64,000 nucleotides of DNA, taken from contig CANLVO010000001.1 of NCBI GenBank assembly GCA_947494645.1, forward strand, positions 1,488,001 through 1,552,000, in the 5' to 3' direction. Numbering within the stretch: the first letter of the stretch is position 1; each line of letters starts with the position of its first letter. Source of the DNA: an uncultured Litoreibacter sp. (GTDB lineage Bacteria; Pseudomonadota; Alphaproteobacteria; Rhodobacterales; Rhodobacteraceae). The notes beneath the pieces are model-generated. The model ran no database searches and was not told the DNA's origin. It worked only from the letters and a program-made list of their open reading frames with translations. Positions 18,337-27,334 of this stretch are shown one piece after another. Made by a program: the position numbers and the translations under genes.

Positions 18337-20830
18337 CAATAATCTTCCTTGCAAAGGGCCCAGGCCCGAAACTCTGTGAAATCTGTGCGACTTGGACTTC
18401 AAATGGAGCAAACGCCCCGTCCAGAGCACTCAGCGCCGCAGGATAACTCCAATGAGGCGCTGTGGTGGTCACTTCCCGCAGGACTGAATCATCCTTGATG
18501 ATCCGTACTTGATAAGCTTCCAAATCCTCACCGAGCGGCACTTCGAACGAAGCCCAACTGTCGCCATCTATCCGGGTGCGTCTGACCCAAGATATCTCCA
18601 TCGCGTTGGCGGCTTGGGCGACGCGCAAGTGCGCAGGCGCGTAGGGTCGTAAACCAACCCCAGAGAACGCTTCGACATAGTGACGATAGGAAGGATCATC
18701 GATAGGGCGCAATCCCGGTCCGACGCGGTAATGGCGTGCAAGATCGCGATGCGACAGGCTGTGCTCCAGCTGTGTTGGTGCACCATCAAGCACGACGATC
18801 CTGCTGCCAACGGGCCACACCGAAGGCATCAGCCCATCCGTCCCGGCTTGCCCGCGTAGCAGGTCCGACAGGTCATAAGTGTTCGGCGCGATGAGATCAG
18901 CCAGCGCAAACTGTAAAATTTCCCAGTTGTCTGATGAGCCGTCGCCAATGGCGAGAACGTTCTTTCCCGATAGGACCTCAGATCGGCTCGCTGAACTCAA
19001 CGCGCCGTCTTGCAACACCACCCTCACAACCTGACCCGCCGCCCAACGACCGCTTTCTGAATGCTCAAGTGCTGTAGCGGTAACGCCAATTGACGAAGGC
19101 CGTTCTATGAGTGTGTTCAGCTCGTAGCCCGCATCCTCTGCCGCATCATAGACCGCTGCTGAACCGGGCCAGGGATTGGCCGAAACGGCAATGTAAGGCG
19201 CGTGCGGCACCTCGTCTCCGCGCAAAAGCGGCAGATCAAGAAATTGCGCCGTGATCGGAATAGGCACGCTAAACGCCCGCTGCAGAGGCGTGCTCTCTAC
19301 TCTCTGGCTCGGCGCATAAATCTGACGCTCAATCCGGGTTGCTTCCAAAGTCCGCGCCCCGGAGATCTCCACCCGATCCACCCGATACTCTGCTCCTTCA
19401 GCGCCAGACACGCGCAAAGTGTCACCCGCCCGGATCTCACTGCGAGACGCAGGCACACTCAGACGCAAACTCTCCCGCGCAACCCGTGCCTCCGAAAGCC
19501 AGCGTTCCGCAACGCTATTGGCCTCCGACCGCGTCAAACTCAGTGGCACCTCATTGTGAGTGATCTGCGCCGCAGCATTATCTGGAAATCTTGCAGACAC
19601 AACACGGCTCTCAAACGCACCATCCCCTGCGGGGTAGCCCAGCCGGACCTCACCTACGACCTCCGCCTCGGGCGCCCGGATCGCCTCCACCACAGCTTGG
19701 CCCCCATCGGACAGCACGTGATCTTCAGGCCCCAACTCATGCGCCTCCGCCAAGCTACGGTTACGAAACACCAGCCGACCGTTTGCCTCAACCGCATCAA
19801 TGGCATAGACCACCATCAGCGTCTGAATGCTGGCCCTCGGGCTTTCACTGTCCGACACCGTGAACCCGCGCAGCACGCCGTGCAGCATGCTGACGTCATA
19901 CGCCGTAATGCCGGCCGCTTCGCACAGCTCCGCCACGACGGCTGCCAAAGTCTGGTTGCTGCTGCGCCCGGTGATCCAGTGGCCTGTCAGGTAATTCTCT
20001 CCATCGCTCCAAACTTCGCGATTGTTCGGAAAATCCGGCCAGGGCCGCGCGTCCCAAGCCCACACATGGGTCTTGGACATGTCCACCATCGGCCCATCAT
20101 AAATGGCCGATACCGGGTTGTTCTCGGGCGTGGCGTAAAACTCCGCATAGGCCCTCAAAAACTGATGCTGAATATAGTCATCCCGCACGCCCGAGCTGAA
20201 ATGCGGCAGGGCGCTTTCGCTGGATTTGGCGTCGACAAACTTGTTTGGCTCATTTGATCCCTTGTCGATCGCGGCACATCCAAGCTCGTCGACCCATGCT
20301 GCGTCAAACTGCGGGCCGCGCAACCCTTCAGGGCTAGAGGCAGAGTAACACTCCGCAATCGCGCCATTGGGCCAGACCAGCCTGCGCCGCGTCGCCTGCC
20401 ATTCCGGACGCCTGTCTGGCGGCGAGCACGCCAGAATGCCGTTTTCACCGAACACCATCACGTCCCGCACTTGATCAAAGGTCTCGCCCACAAGCGCAAC
20501 CCTACGCGCGGTTCCTTCGTCCAGTGGCAAATCCCCCTCCACTATCGAACGCACCCATTCCGCGCCCGCTCTCGTCTTGCCAGCGCCACGCCCACCCAAG
20601 ATCACCCAGGAGCGCCAGTCGCCCTCCGGGGGCACTTGATGATCCATGGCCCAGAACTCGAACATATAGGGCAAGGCGTGCAACGCGTTCTCGCTCAGGC
20701 TGGCCAGAAACTCATCTGTTTCCTCTGGCGTCGCGGAGGCGAGCGAGACGGCGCCCGACCTCAGTTCGGGCGCTCCCAATGTCGACGGCATGTTTGCCAG
20801 CTTGGCCAAGGCGTTGGGCGAGCTTTTCAT
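18329..20830 (-). pseudogene. In-frame fusion of GTA large terminase (gp2, N-terminus) and GTA baseplate protein gp15 (C-terminus)
   Basis: 833 residues. Residues 1-184 are the GTA large terminase N-terminus: ALPYMFEFWAM, Walker A GGRGAGKTRAGAEW (79-92), and Walker B FDAAWVDELG (175-184). Without a break it becomes gp15: CAAIDKGSNEPNKFVDAKSSE, VWAWDARPWPDFP and WITGRSSNQTLA belong to the TIM-barrel and baseplate region. The junction is near 20280. The terminase nuclease domain, portal, protease, capsid and tail genes, and the gp15 N-terminus are missing, so this looks like a deletion. The start may be ATG 20830 or 20791. The neighbours (gp1-like gene, DUF2793, cysE) are those expected at the ends of a complete cluster. 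Confidence 0.88.
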
Positions 20831-21152
20831 GGATCTTGATCTCCTGTTGCATCGACTGGGTTATCAATGGCTCGAACCGCTTGATAACTTCGTTGACGTC
20901 CTTGTCGGGGTCGGCGCCGGCACGGATCCGAACCGTGTGGTCGTGGATTGCCTCCTTCAACCTGCCGAACTGGCCTTTGAAGATTGCGAGGTTGGTGTCG
21001 ATCATCTCCGTGTAGCCGTCATCCAAGGTGCTGTCCGTGGCGCCTGTCTCTTCCTGCGCGGCGGAGGCTTCGGTGTCGTCGTGGCCTTGTTGTATCGGGT
21101 GGTCCTTGTCTTGGCCGCTTTGCGAGGCTGTGTCGTTCGAGTTGTGATCCAT
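20712..21152 (-). CDS. Probable GTA gp1-like protein (small terminase position)
   Basis: 146 residues from ATG 21152; the extra residues of the longer frame (to 21203) look non-coding. The N-terminal 50 residues are polar and Gln/Asp/Thr-rich. Residues about 55-146 are helical (NLAIFKGQFGRLKEAIHDHT). It lies immediately before the terminase, where RcGTA encodes gp1, shown to be the small terminase. Its 3' end overlaps the terminase frame by 80-119 bp depending on that start. The function is assigned by position only. Confidence 0.55.
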   Translation of the reverse strand: MDHNSNDTASQSGQDKDHPIQQGHDDTEASAAQEETGATDSTLDDGYTEMIDTNLAIFKGQFGRLKEAIHDHTVRIRAGADPDKDVNEVIKRFEPLITQSMQQEIKIHEKLAQRLGQAGKHAVDIGSARTEVGRRLARLRDARGNR

Positions 21153-21387
21153 CAACGCCTCCTGGTTGCGCCGCTCGACACGACGCCAACGTATAGGAAA
21201 CAAAAAAGCGGCCCCGTGCCCGAAGACCCGTGCCGCTCGCCCATTTCTGTGGCTAACTTGAAATAAGAAAGGCCAGCCCGCCCTGTTCGGCGCCGCTGAC
21301 CCAATTCGTCCATCTTGTCAAAACGTATGCCCTAGACCGTTCGCAGAGTCAATGCATTTCTCGCCGATTTGCCAATAAAATTATTTA

Positions 21388-21402
21388 TTAACAATGACTT
21401 AA
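21388..21402. promoter_or_regulatory. CtrA-box-like TTAA-N7-TTAA site
   Basis: TTAACAATGACTTAA matches the full CtrA recognition form TTAA-N7-TTAA. It lies about 240 bp upstream of the gp1-like start. Four bases on, the second half-site runs into TTAACGTTAA. CtrA is required for GTA expression in Rhodobacterales, though mainly indirectly in R. capsulatus; direct binding here is inferred. Confidence 0.5.
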
Positions 21403-21449
21403 CGTTAACCTTTTCAGCTCAGACGCCGCAGAAGGTACTAGCAAAACAT

Positions 21450-21485
21450 AGCCCCGCGCATTGAAATAATGGTTAACGCGGGGCT
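21450..21485 (-). terminator. Hairpin after mltG
   Basis: AGCCCCGCG (21450-21458) pairs with CGCGGGGCT (21477-21485). On the minus strand it follows mltG but is trailed only by ATGTTTTG, so it is a weak terminator at best. Confidence 0.45.
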
Positions 21486-21492
21486 GAATTTC

Positions 21493-22653
21493 CTAGTTAT
21501 TCGCGTTCCGTTCGGCCTCGATCTTGCGCCATTCCGCTACGTTCGCGTTGTGCTCTGCAATCGTCACAGCAAATGCATGGCCCCCGGTCCCATCTGCAAC
21601 AAAGAAGATGTAGGGCGTCTCGTCGGGGTTCAGCGCAGCCTCAATAGCCAATTTGCCCGGGTTGGCAATCGGCCCCGGCGGCAACGCAGGGATCACGTAG
21701 GTATTATAGGCGTTGCGCGCCCGCAGCTCCGATTGGCGAATGCCGCGACCCAAACCATTGCCCTCACCATTGGTGATCCCGTAGATCACCGTCGGGTCGG
21801 TTTGCAGCTTCATGCCTTGGTTCAGCCGGTTGACGAACACGCTGGCCACCTGCCGACGTTCTTCGGCCAGGCCCGTCTCTTTCTCCACGATGGAGGCAAG
21901 CACCAGCGCCTCTTCCTTCGTCTCCAACGGCAGCCCGTCAGCACGGTTTGCCCAAGCCTCGTCCAGAATACGCACCTGCGCTTCGGCCATGCGGTCCAGT
22001 ATCTCGCCCCGCACCGCACCGCGCTTCACTTCATAAGTGTCCGGCGCAAGCGATCCCTCGGCGGGCAATTCACCAACCTCGCCTTCCAGGAAATCCGCGC
22101 CCTTCAACCCTTCGACAATCTGCCAGCTGGTCAGCCCCTCGGCCACAGCCAGACGGTAGATGATCGGCAGCTCTGCCGCCACAGCCTCGGTATAGGCTTC
22201 AGGCAATGGCTCGCCTGCTTTGAACTCGGCAAGCACAACCTCTTCGCCTGTGCCCGGCGTCCGCTCCCGGAATCGCAGCTCACCACCCGTGTTGCGGATC
22301 ACGTAAGTCGCCACATAGCGAAAGGTCGACGGCCCCCCAGCGGTGACGATATCGATGATCTCCGCCATCGAGGCCCCCGCAGGCAGCTCGTAATTGCCAA
22401 ATTTCAGCTTAGAGGCCATGTCGCTATATTCAGCACCGATCCTAAAGATGGACGCATTGGTAATCGCACCCTGCGCGGCCAGCTTTTCCGAGACCGAGCG
22501 CAAGGACGCCCCGCGTGGCACCTCAAAGAACACTGCGCTTTCCAGCGGTCCCTCGGATTTATACTGCGACTGCCCCCAACCGATCAGCCCGCCAAGCACA
22601 AACAGGCCGACAATGAAGACCGTCAGGAAATTGGAGGCGATGGATTTCCACAT
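21493..22653 (-). CDS. mltG: Endolytic murein transglycosylase MltG
   Basis: 386 residues. MltG cuts nascent glycan strands and sets their length. A membrane helix lies at about residues 8-27 (FLTVFIVGLFVLGGLIGW), then a LysM-like region (FFEVPRGASLRSVSEKLAAQG), and the YceG catalytic domain with ASIVEKETG, whose Glu is the catalytic residue by family analogy, and QTDPTVIYGI. The length suits the family. It follows fabF by eight bases on the same strand, a common arrangement in the group. Confidence 0.95.
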   Translation of the reverse strand: MWKSIASNFLTVFIVGLFVLGGLIGWGQSQYKSEGPLESAVFFEVPRGASLRSVSEKLAAQGAITNASIFRIGAEYSDMASKLKFGNYELPAGASMAEIIDIVTAGGPSTFRYVATYVIRNTGGELRFRERTPGTGEEVVLAEFKAGEPLPEAYTEAVAAELPIIYRLAVAEGLTSWQIVEGLKGADFLEGEVGELPAEGSLAPDTYEVKRGAVRGEILDRMAEAQVRILDEAWANRADGLPLETKEEALVLASIVEKETGLAEERRQVASVFVNRLNQGMKLQTDPTVIYGITNGEGNGLGRGIRQSELRARNAYNTYVIPALPPGPIANPGKLAIEAALNPDETPYIFFVADGTGGHAFAVTIAEHNANVAEWRKIEAERNANN

Positions 22654-22661
22654 CTCTCAGC

Positions 22662-23915
22662 TCACACCTTGCCCATGATCAGGCAGGCATTCGTCCCACC
22701 AAACCCGAAGGAATTCGACAGCACGACCGACACATCCCGTTTGACCGCGGCGTTGGCACAGAGGTCCATCTCAGTCTCAGCCGCCGGGTTGTCCAGATTG
22801 ATCGTCGGCGGACATACTTGGTCACGAATAGCCAGAATGCAGAAGATCGCTTCAATCGCGCCAGCCGCACCCAGCAAATGCCCGGTCATCGATTTGGTGG
22901 ACGACATCGCCGTCCCGGCCGCTGCATCGCCCAGCAGACGCTCTACCGCGCCCAGCTCGATCGTATCCGCCATGGTCGAAGTGCCATGCGCGTTCACATA
23001 GTCAATCGCACTCACGTCAATGCCCGCGCGCTTCACCGCCGCACGCATCGCACGTTCCGCACCTTCATGGTCCTCTGGCGGCGCGGTGATGTGATGCGCG
23101 TCACCCGACAACCCATAACCCAAAACTTCGGCGTAGATCGTCGCACCACGCGCCTTGGCATGCTCGTATTCTTCCAAGACGACAACGCCCGCGCCTTCGC
23201 CCATCACGAACCCGTCGCGATCCGCATCCCATGGGCGCGAGGCCTTTTGCGGATCATCGGGATGCGCGGTCGACAGCGCCTTACAAGCGTTGAACCCGGC
23301 AATCCCAATTTCGCAAATCGGGCTTTCCGCGCCGCCCGCAATCATCACATCCGCATCGTCCAAAGCAATCAGCCGCGCCGCGTCACCAATGGCATGGGCG
23401 CCCGTCGAGCAGGCTGTGACAACCGCGTGGTTTGGCCCCTTGAAGCCGTACTTGATCGACACCTGACCCGAGACCAGGTTGACCAAGGCACCGGGGATAA
23501 AGAACGGCGACACCCGGCGTGGCCCGCGTTCCTTGATCAAGACGGCGGTCTCGGCAATCGACTGCAACCCACCAATGCCGGACCCGATCATCACGCCCGT
23601 GCGCTCCAGCGCAGCGCGATCCTCGGGCTGCCAGCCCGCATCTTCGACGGCCATTTGCGCGGCAGCCATCCCGTACAGGATAAAGTCATCCACTTTACGG
23701 GCATCTTTGGCAGCCATGAAATCGTCCGGGTTAAACTCGCCGGGCCCCTCGCCACGCGGCACTTCGCAAGCGTAGCCGGTACCCAGATGCGAGGCGTCAA
23801 ATTTCTCAATGGTGCGCGCGCCGGATTTGCCCGCCAAAGCGTTCTTCCAGCTTTCCTCAACACCGCTGCCCAGCGGCGTGACCATACCCAAACCTGTTAC
23901 GACGACTCGACGCAT
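22662..23915 (-). CDS. fabF: 3-oxoacyl-ACP synthase II
   Basis: 417 residues. It condenses malonyl-ACP with acyl-ACP in fatty acid elongation. The thiolase fold is clear: N-terminal MRRVVVTGLGMVTPLG, the nucleophile Cys169 in VVTACSTGAHAIG, the two catalytic histidines in NAHGTSTMADTIE and SMTGHLLGAAGA, and the glycine-rich NSFGFGGTNACL near the end. It should follow acpP in the operon, but two opposite-strand genes now lie between them. Confidence 0.98.
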   Translation of the reverse strand: MRRVVVTGLGMVTPLGSGVEESWKNALAGKSGARTIEKFDASHLGTGYACEVPRGEGPGEFNPDDFMAAKDARKVDDFILYGMAAAQMAVEDAGWQPEDRAALERTGVMIGSGIGGLQSIAETAVLIKERGPRRVSPFFIPGALVNLVSGQVSIKYGFKGPNHAVVTACSTGAHAIGDAARLIALDDADVMIAGGAESPICEIGIAGFNACKALSTAHPDDPQKASRPWDADRDGFVMGEGAGVVVLEEYEHAKARGATIYAEVLGYGLSGDAHHITAPPEDHEGAERAMRAAVKRAGIDVSAIDYVNAHGTSTMADTIELGAVERLLGDAAAGTAMSSTKSMTGHLLGAAGAIEAIFCILAIRDQVCPPTINLDNPAAETEMDLCANAAVKRDVSVVLSNSFGFGGTNACLIMGKV

Positions 23916-24101
23916 AAATGCCCCCTAATTCCGCTTTCCCGAAGGTTCTGTGCCAACTTCTATTCAGCTTCTACACGCGGGGCGCGGCAAGGGAAAGTGG
24001 CGCGGCGCATTTCTGCTTGCCATCCGCGTGCCGCTTCCCCCTTGCACCGACGCACGAAACCGATACTCCTTGCACTGAATACGCATTCAAGAGGCCCAGC
24101 C

Positions 24102-25133
24102 GTGACTGACTTCCAACCCGCCAAATCTGTGGCCCGCGCCTATATGGCAGCATTTGACGCAGCCCCTGCCGCAAAGCGGTTGGATGCGCTCAAAGCACAC
24201 ACCACGGCGGAGTATCACTGGCGCGGTCTCCACCCTTTCCACGAACAATCCGGCGCAGAGGCCGTGATGGGGGCGTTCTGGACCCCGTTCCTCGACGCGT
24301 TCTCTGCCCTCCAGCGCCGCGAAACCATCTTCTTTGCAGGGCGCAATGATTGCGACGCAGGGGCCACCACATGGACCTGCTCTATGGGGCATTTCAAAGC
24401 TCTCTTTGACGCGCCTTGGCTGGGCATCGCCCCCAACCGCAAGACGGTGATGATCCGCTACGCAGAGTTTCACCGCATCGAAGGCGACAAGATCGCCGAA
24501 ACCGCGCTTTTCATCGACATTCTCAGCGTCATCAAACAGGCGGGCTTCTGGCCGCTGCCGCCCATGACCGCCGCCGATTTCATCCACCCCGGACCGCTCA
24601 CCAATGACGGCCAGCTGTTCGAGCCGCAAGACCCGGCCGAGGGCACCAAGACGCTCGCGACAATCAACGACATGGCTGCCAATATCTCCAAGGCCAACGC
24701 CACGTTGCAGGGCAAGCCAGGCGGTTTCAGCCTGTCGCCCCGCGAAGAACTGCAGCTGACATGGCACGATGACATGGCGTGGTACGGCCCCGCTGGTATC
24801 GGTGCGGTCTTCACCATCGACCGCTATATCGAGCAGCACCAACAGCCCTTCCGCCGCCAACTCGCCGACCGCGTTTTTAACGGCCATGTCGCCCGCATGG
24901 CGGAAGGCAACTATGGCGGCTTCTTCGGCTGGCCCAACCTGACGGTGACGCCCACAGGCGGCTATCTCGGCCTTCCCGGCACCGGCAAACCCGCTGACAT
25001 GCGCGTCGTCGACGTCTATCGCCGCGACGGCGACAAACTGGCGGAGAACTGGGTCTTCATCGACATGCTGCACTTTCTCAACCAACAAGGCCTCGACGTA
25101 CTGGCGCGCCTGAAAGACGTTCCTCAGACATAG
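24102..25133 (+). CDS. Tandem SnoaL-like (ester cyclase) domain protein
   Basis: 343 residues from GTG 24102, preceded by AAGAGG at 24089-24094. The much longer frame from 22818 is antisense to fabF and is rejected. Two NTF2-like SnoaL domains are visible: residues about 10-145 (WRGLHPFHEQSGAEAV ... HRIEGDKIAETALFID) and about 185-335 (YGPAGIGAVF ... DVYRRDGDKLAENWVFIDM). The repeated G-D-K-(I/L)-A-E motif marks each. Such proteins include polyketide cyclases but most have no known substrate. It interrupts the fab cluster. Confidence 0.82.
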   Translation: MTDFQPAKSVARAYMAAFDAAPAAKRLDALKAHTTAEYHWRGLHPFHEQSGAEAVMGAFWTPFLDAFSALQRRETIFFAGRNDCDAGATTWTCSMGHFKALFDAPWLGIAPNRKTVMIRYAEFHRIEGDKIAETALFIDILSVIKQAGFWPLPPMTAADFIHPGPLTNDGQLFEPQDPAEGTKTLATINDMAANISKANATLQGKPGGFSLSPREELQLTWHDDMAWYGPAGIGAVFTIDRYIEQHQQPFRRQLADRVFNGHVARMAEGNYGGFFGWPNLTVTPTGGYLGLPGTGKPADMRVVDVYRRDGDKLAENWVFIDMLHFLNQQGLDVLARLKDVPQT

Positions 25134-25210
25134 AAGACACCCAAAAACCTGTCCTTAACCAATGCAAGCCTAGGATCGCGGCAAAACCACCGAGTTCACC
25201 GAGGTCCCGA

Positions 25211-26113
25211 GTGCACATCCATGTCTACGCGCTGGCCGCCAGTCTTTGGCTGGCCTTCCCAGCCTTCGCGACCCCGGAGCCGCAGGAATGCTCCGAATTT
25301 CCCAATCTGGCCGAATTGATCGAACAAACCGACATTATTGAAGCCTCACAATCCGAAACCACCGCCATCACCGCCGCCCTGCGCATCGAAGCCCTGCGCA
25401 AGAAGATCCTCACCTCCCACATGCAGACCCGTCTTCAGGAGCTCGGCCTGTCGCGCCATCTCGCAGAAGTCACCGCCTTTCGGGTCCGCCTTGGCGCTTT
25501 GGCACGCATCGCGCGCACCAGCGGGCGCGACGGGCTGCGCCCCTATCTCTTTGGGTCGGGCTTCCAGCAGTCCAAGCAGCATGTCCGCGAGCTGTTGGAG
25601 CGGCTCTGCGCGGATATGCCCTCCACCGCCCCTTCGCGGGACGCTTGGCGGGAAATAACCCTGTGGACCGGCACGCCCTTGTCGAGCCGCCCGTCCTTCA
25701 TGATGGCTACGGGGATTGGATTGCTGACGCTCGCAGTCTTATTGCTGGCCACATTGCACAGCTATCGAAGATGGCGACAGCAGCGCGACAAGCGCATTGG
25801 CAAACGCGTGGCGTGCGACATCCCGGTGCAGGTCTCGATCGCTGGCCAAACCCAGCACAGCACACTGGTCGATATCAGCCGTGGCGGGGCCAATCTTGCC
25901 CATCAGCTGGGGCTAAAAACCGGGCAAACACTCAAACTGACATTCGGCGAAACGCAGCTCAAAGCGCAGGTCATGTGGGCCAATGACAAATTCGCTGGCA
26001 CCAAATTCGAGCGCATCCTCAACAATCGCGAGCTATCCGTCGCGCTCAAGAGCCAGCGCGCTTCGACCAGACCCCAAAAACAGAAACGCGGCGCCCAATG
26101 GGGCACCGCGTGA
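25211..26113 (+). CDS. Membrane-anchored PilZ-domain protein
   Basis: 300 residues from GTG 25211. A signal peptide covers residues 1-20 (AASLWLAFPAFA), followed by a periplasmic helical region of about 140 residues, one membrane helix at 163-183, and a cytoplasmic PilZ domain (about 194-280). The c-di-GMP motifs are present: R195-x3-R199 (KRIGKR) and DISRGG at 221-226. It probably relays c-di-GMP binding to a periplasmic segment, or the reverse. It lies opposite to the flanking fab genes. Confidence 0.85.
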   Translation: MHIHVYALAASLWLAFPAFATPEPQECSEFPNLAELIEQTDIIEASQSETTAITAALRIEALRKKILTSHMQTRLQELGLSRHLAEVTAFRVRLGALARIARTSGRDGLRPYLFGSGFQQSKQHVRELLERLCADMPSTAPSRDAWREITLWTGTPLSSRPSFMMATGIGLLTLAVLLLATLHSYRRWRQQRDKRIGKRVACDIPVQVSIAGQTQHSTLVDISRGGANLAHQLGLKTGQTLKLTFGETQLKAQVMWANDKFAGTKFERILNNRELSVALKSQRASTRPQKQKRGAQWGTA

Positions 26114-26174
26114 ATTCTCAAACATGCATCCCGCCAAGGGTCAAAACCCGGCGGCGGGGGCCGCGAAAAGCGCC

Positions 26175-26408
26175 TTAGGAGGCTTCTTTGATGAATTTGG
26201 CGGCGTCGCCAAATGTCTGAATGTTTTCAGCAGCGTCATCAGGAATTTCGATCCCGAACTCTTCTTCGAACGCCATGACCAGCTCGACAGTATCAAGACT
26301 GTCCGCGCCCAAATCGTCGATAAAGGACGCGTTCTCGACAACTTTGTCTTCTTCAACGCCCAGGTGCTCGACAACGATCTTTTTAACGCGATCTGCGATG
26401 TCGCTCAT
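26175..26408 (-). CDS. acpP: Acyl carrier protein
   Basis: 77 residues from ATG 26408, the start giving [16 protein letters not shown]. The phosphopantetheine site is Ser37 in [12 protein letters not shown]. Acidic helices II and III follow as in all ACPs. The longer frame to 26510 would add an untypical N-terminus. It lies downstream of fabD-fabG on the same strand, as is usual. Confidence 0.98.
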   Translation of the reverse strand: MSDIADRVKKIVVEHLGVEEDKVVENASFIDDLGADSLDTVELVMAFEEEFGIEIPDDAAENIQTFGDAAKFIKEAS

Positions 26409-26592
26409 GATGAGTATCCTCGTATTGGGACGGGAATGCCCCGCCAGTGTTGATGGCCATTTGGCCTTGATTGCCGCCTCAAGACGGCCACCTCGGCAAC
26501 GGTAAAACACCGCGCTTTGGCAAATCTCGTGCGCCTATAGCACACCAAATGGGGAACGCAAACGGTTCATGCAACCCCCATTTTACGCCGCA

Positions 26593-27330
26593 TCACAGCA
26601 TGGCCATGCCGCCATTTACATGCAAGGTGGTGCCTGTGACATAGCTGGCCCCGGGGCTCGCCAGATAGAGCACGCCGCTGGCTATCTCTTCCGGATCACC
26701 CATCCGCCCTGCTGGGATCTGGGTCAAAATTCCGGCCTTCTGGTCGTCGGTCAGCTTGTCGGTCATTGCTGTCGCAATAAAGCCCGGGGCCACGCAGTTG
26801 ACGGTGATCCCGCGCGAGGCCACCTCATAGGCTAGTGATTTGGACATGCCGACCATACCCGCCTTGGAGGCCGCGTAATTGCCCTGACCCGGGTTGCCCG
26901 TGGCCCCCACAACGCTGGAGATATTCACGATCCGCCCCCACCGCGCCTTCATCATCCCGCGCAGCACGCCTTTGCACAGTTTGAAGGTCGAGGTCAGGTT
27001 GACGTCAATCACCGAGCGGAATTCGTCATCCGACATGCGCATAAACAAATTGTCCCGCGTGATCCCCGCATTGTTGACCAACACATCCACCGAACCCATC
27101 GCCGCAGCCGCGTCTTTGGGCAAAGCCTCCACCGCGTCGAAATCCGACAAGTTGCATGGCAATACATGAGCACGTTCGCCCAACTCAGCGGCCAGTGCCT
27201 CTAAAGGCTCCACCCGCGTGCCTGACAAAGCCACCGTGGCGCCAGCGCTGTGCAGCGCGGTCGCAATCGCGCCGCCAATGCCGCCCGATGCACCTGTGAT
27301 CAGCGCATTTTTCCCAGTCAAATCAACCAT
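26593..27330 (-). CDS. fabG: 3-oxoacyl-ACP reductase
   Basis: 245 residues from ATG 27330 (MVDLTGKNALITG), with GAGGG at good distance; the ATG at 27345 lies in that site. The SDR features are present: TGASGGIG (12-19), NNAG (87-90), Ser138/Ser139, and Tyr152-x3-Lys156 in NYAASKAG. It reduces 3-oxoacyl-ACP with NADPH. It starts four bases after the fabD stop and precedes acpP. Confidence 0.97.
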   Translation of the reverse strand: MVDLTGKNALITGASGGIGGAIATALHSAGATVALSGTRVEPLEALAAELGERAHVLPCNLSDFDAVEALPKDAAAAMGSVDVLVNNAGITRDNLFMRMSDDEFRSVIDVNLTSTFKLCKGVLRGMMKARWGRIVNISSVVGATGNPGQGNYAASKAGMVGMSKSLAYEVASRGITVNCVAPGFIATAMTDKLTDDQKAGILTQIPAGRMGDPEEIASGVLYLASPGASYVTGTTLHVNGGMAML

Positions 27331-27334
27331 GTCT

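Larger units (their letters stand above)
21153..21492. other. Intergenic region upstream of the GTA remnant, 340 bp
   Basis: Space between gp1 and the end of mltG, both on the minus strand. It contains an AT-rich stretch at 21370-21410 with a TTAA-N7-TTAA site and, next to mltG, a GC-rich hairpin. I see no gene. Confidence 0.6.

Noticed and set aside
18329-20830. A natural multi-domain ATPase with a carbohydrate-binding half
   Set aside because: Both halves match known GTA proteins broken in mid-domain, so a deletion fusion explains it better.
22818-24101. N-terminal extension of the SnoaL-domain frame across fabF
   Set aside because: It is antisense to fabF. The GTG at 24102 has a good ribosome-binding site and begins the conserved domain.
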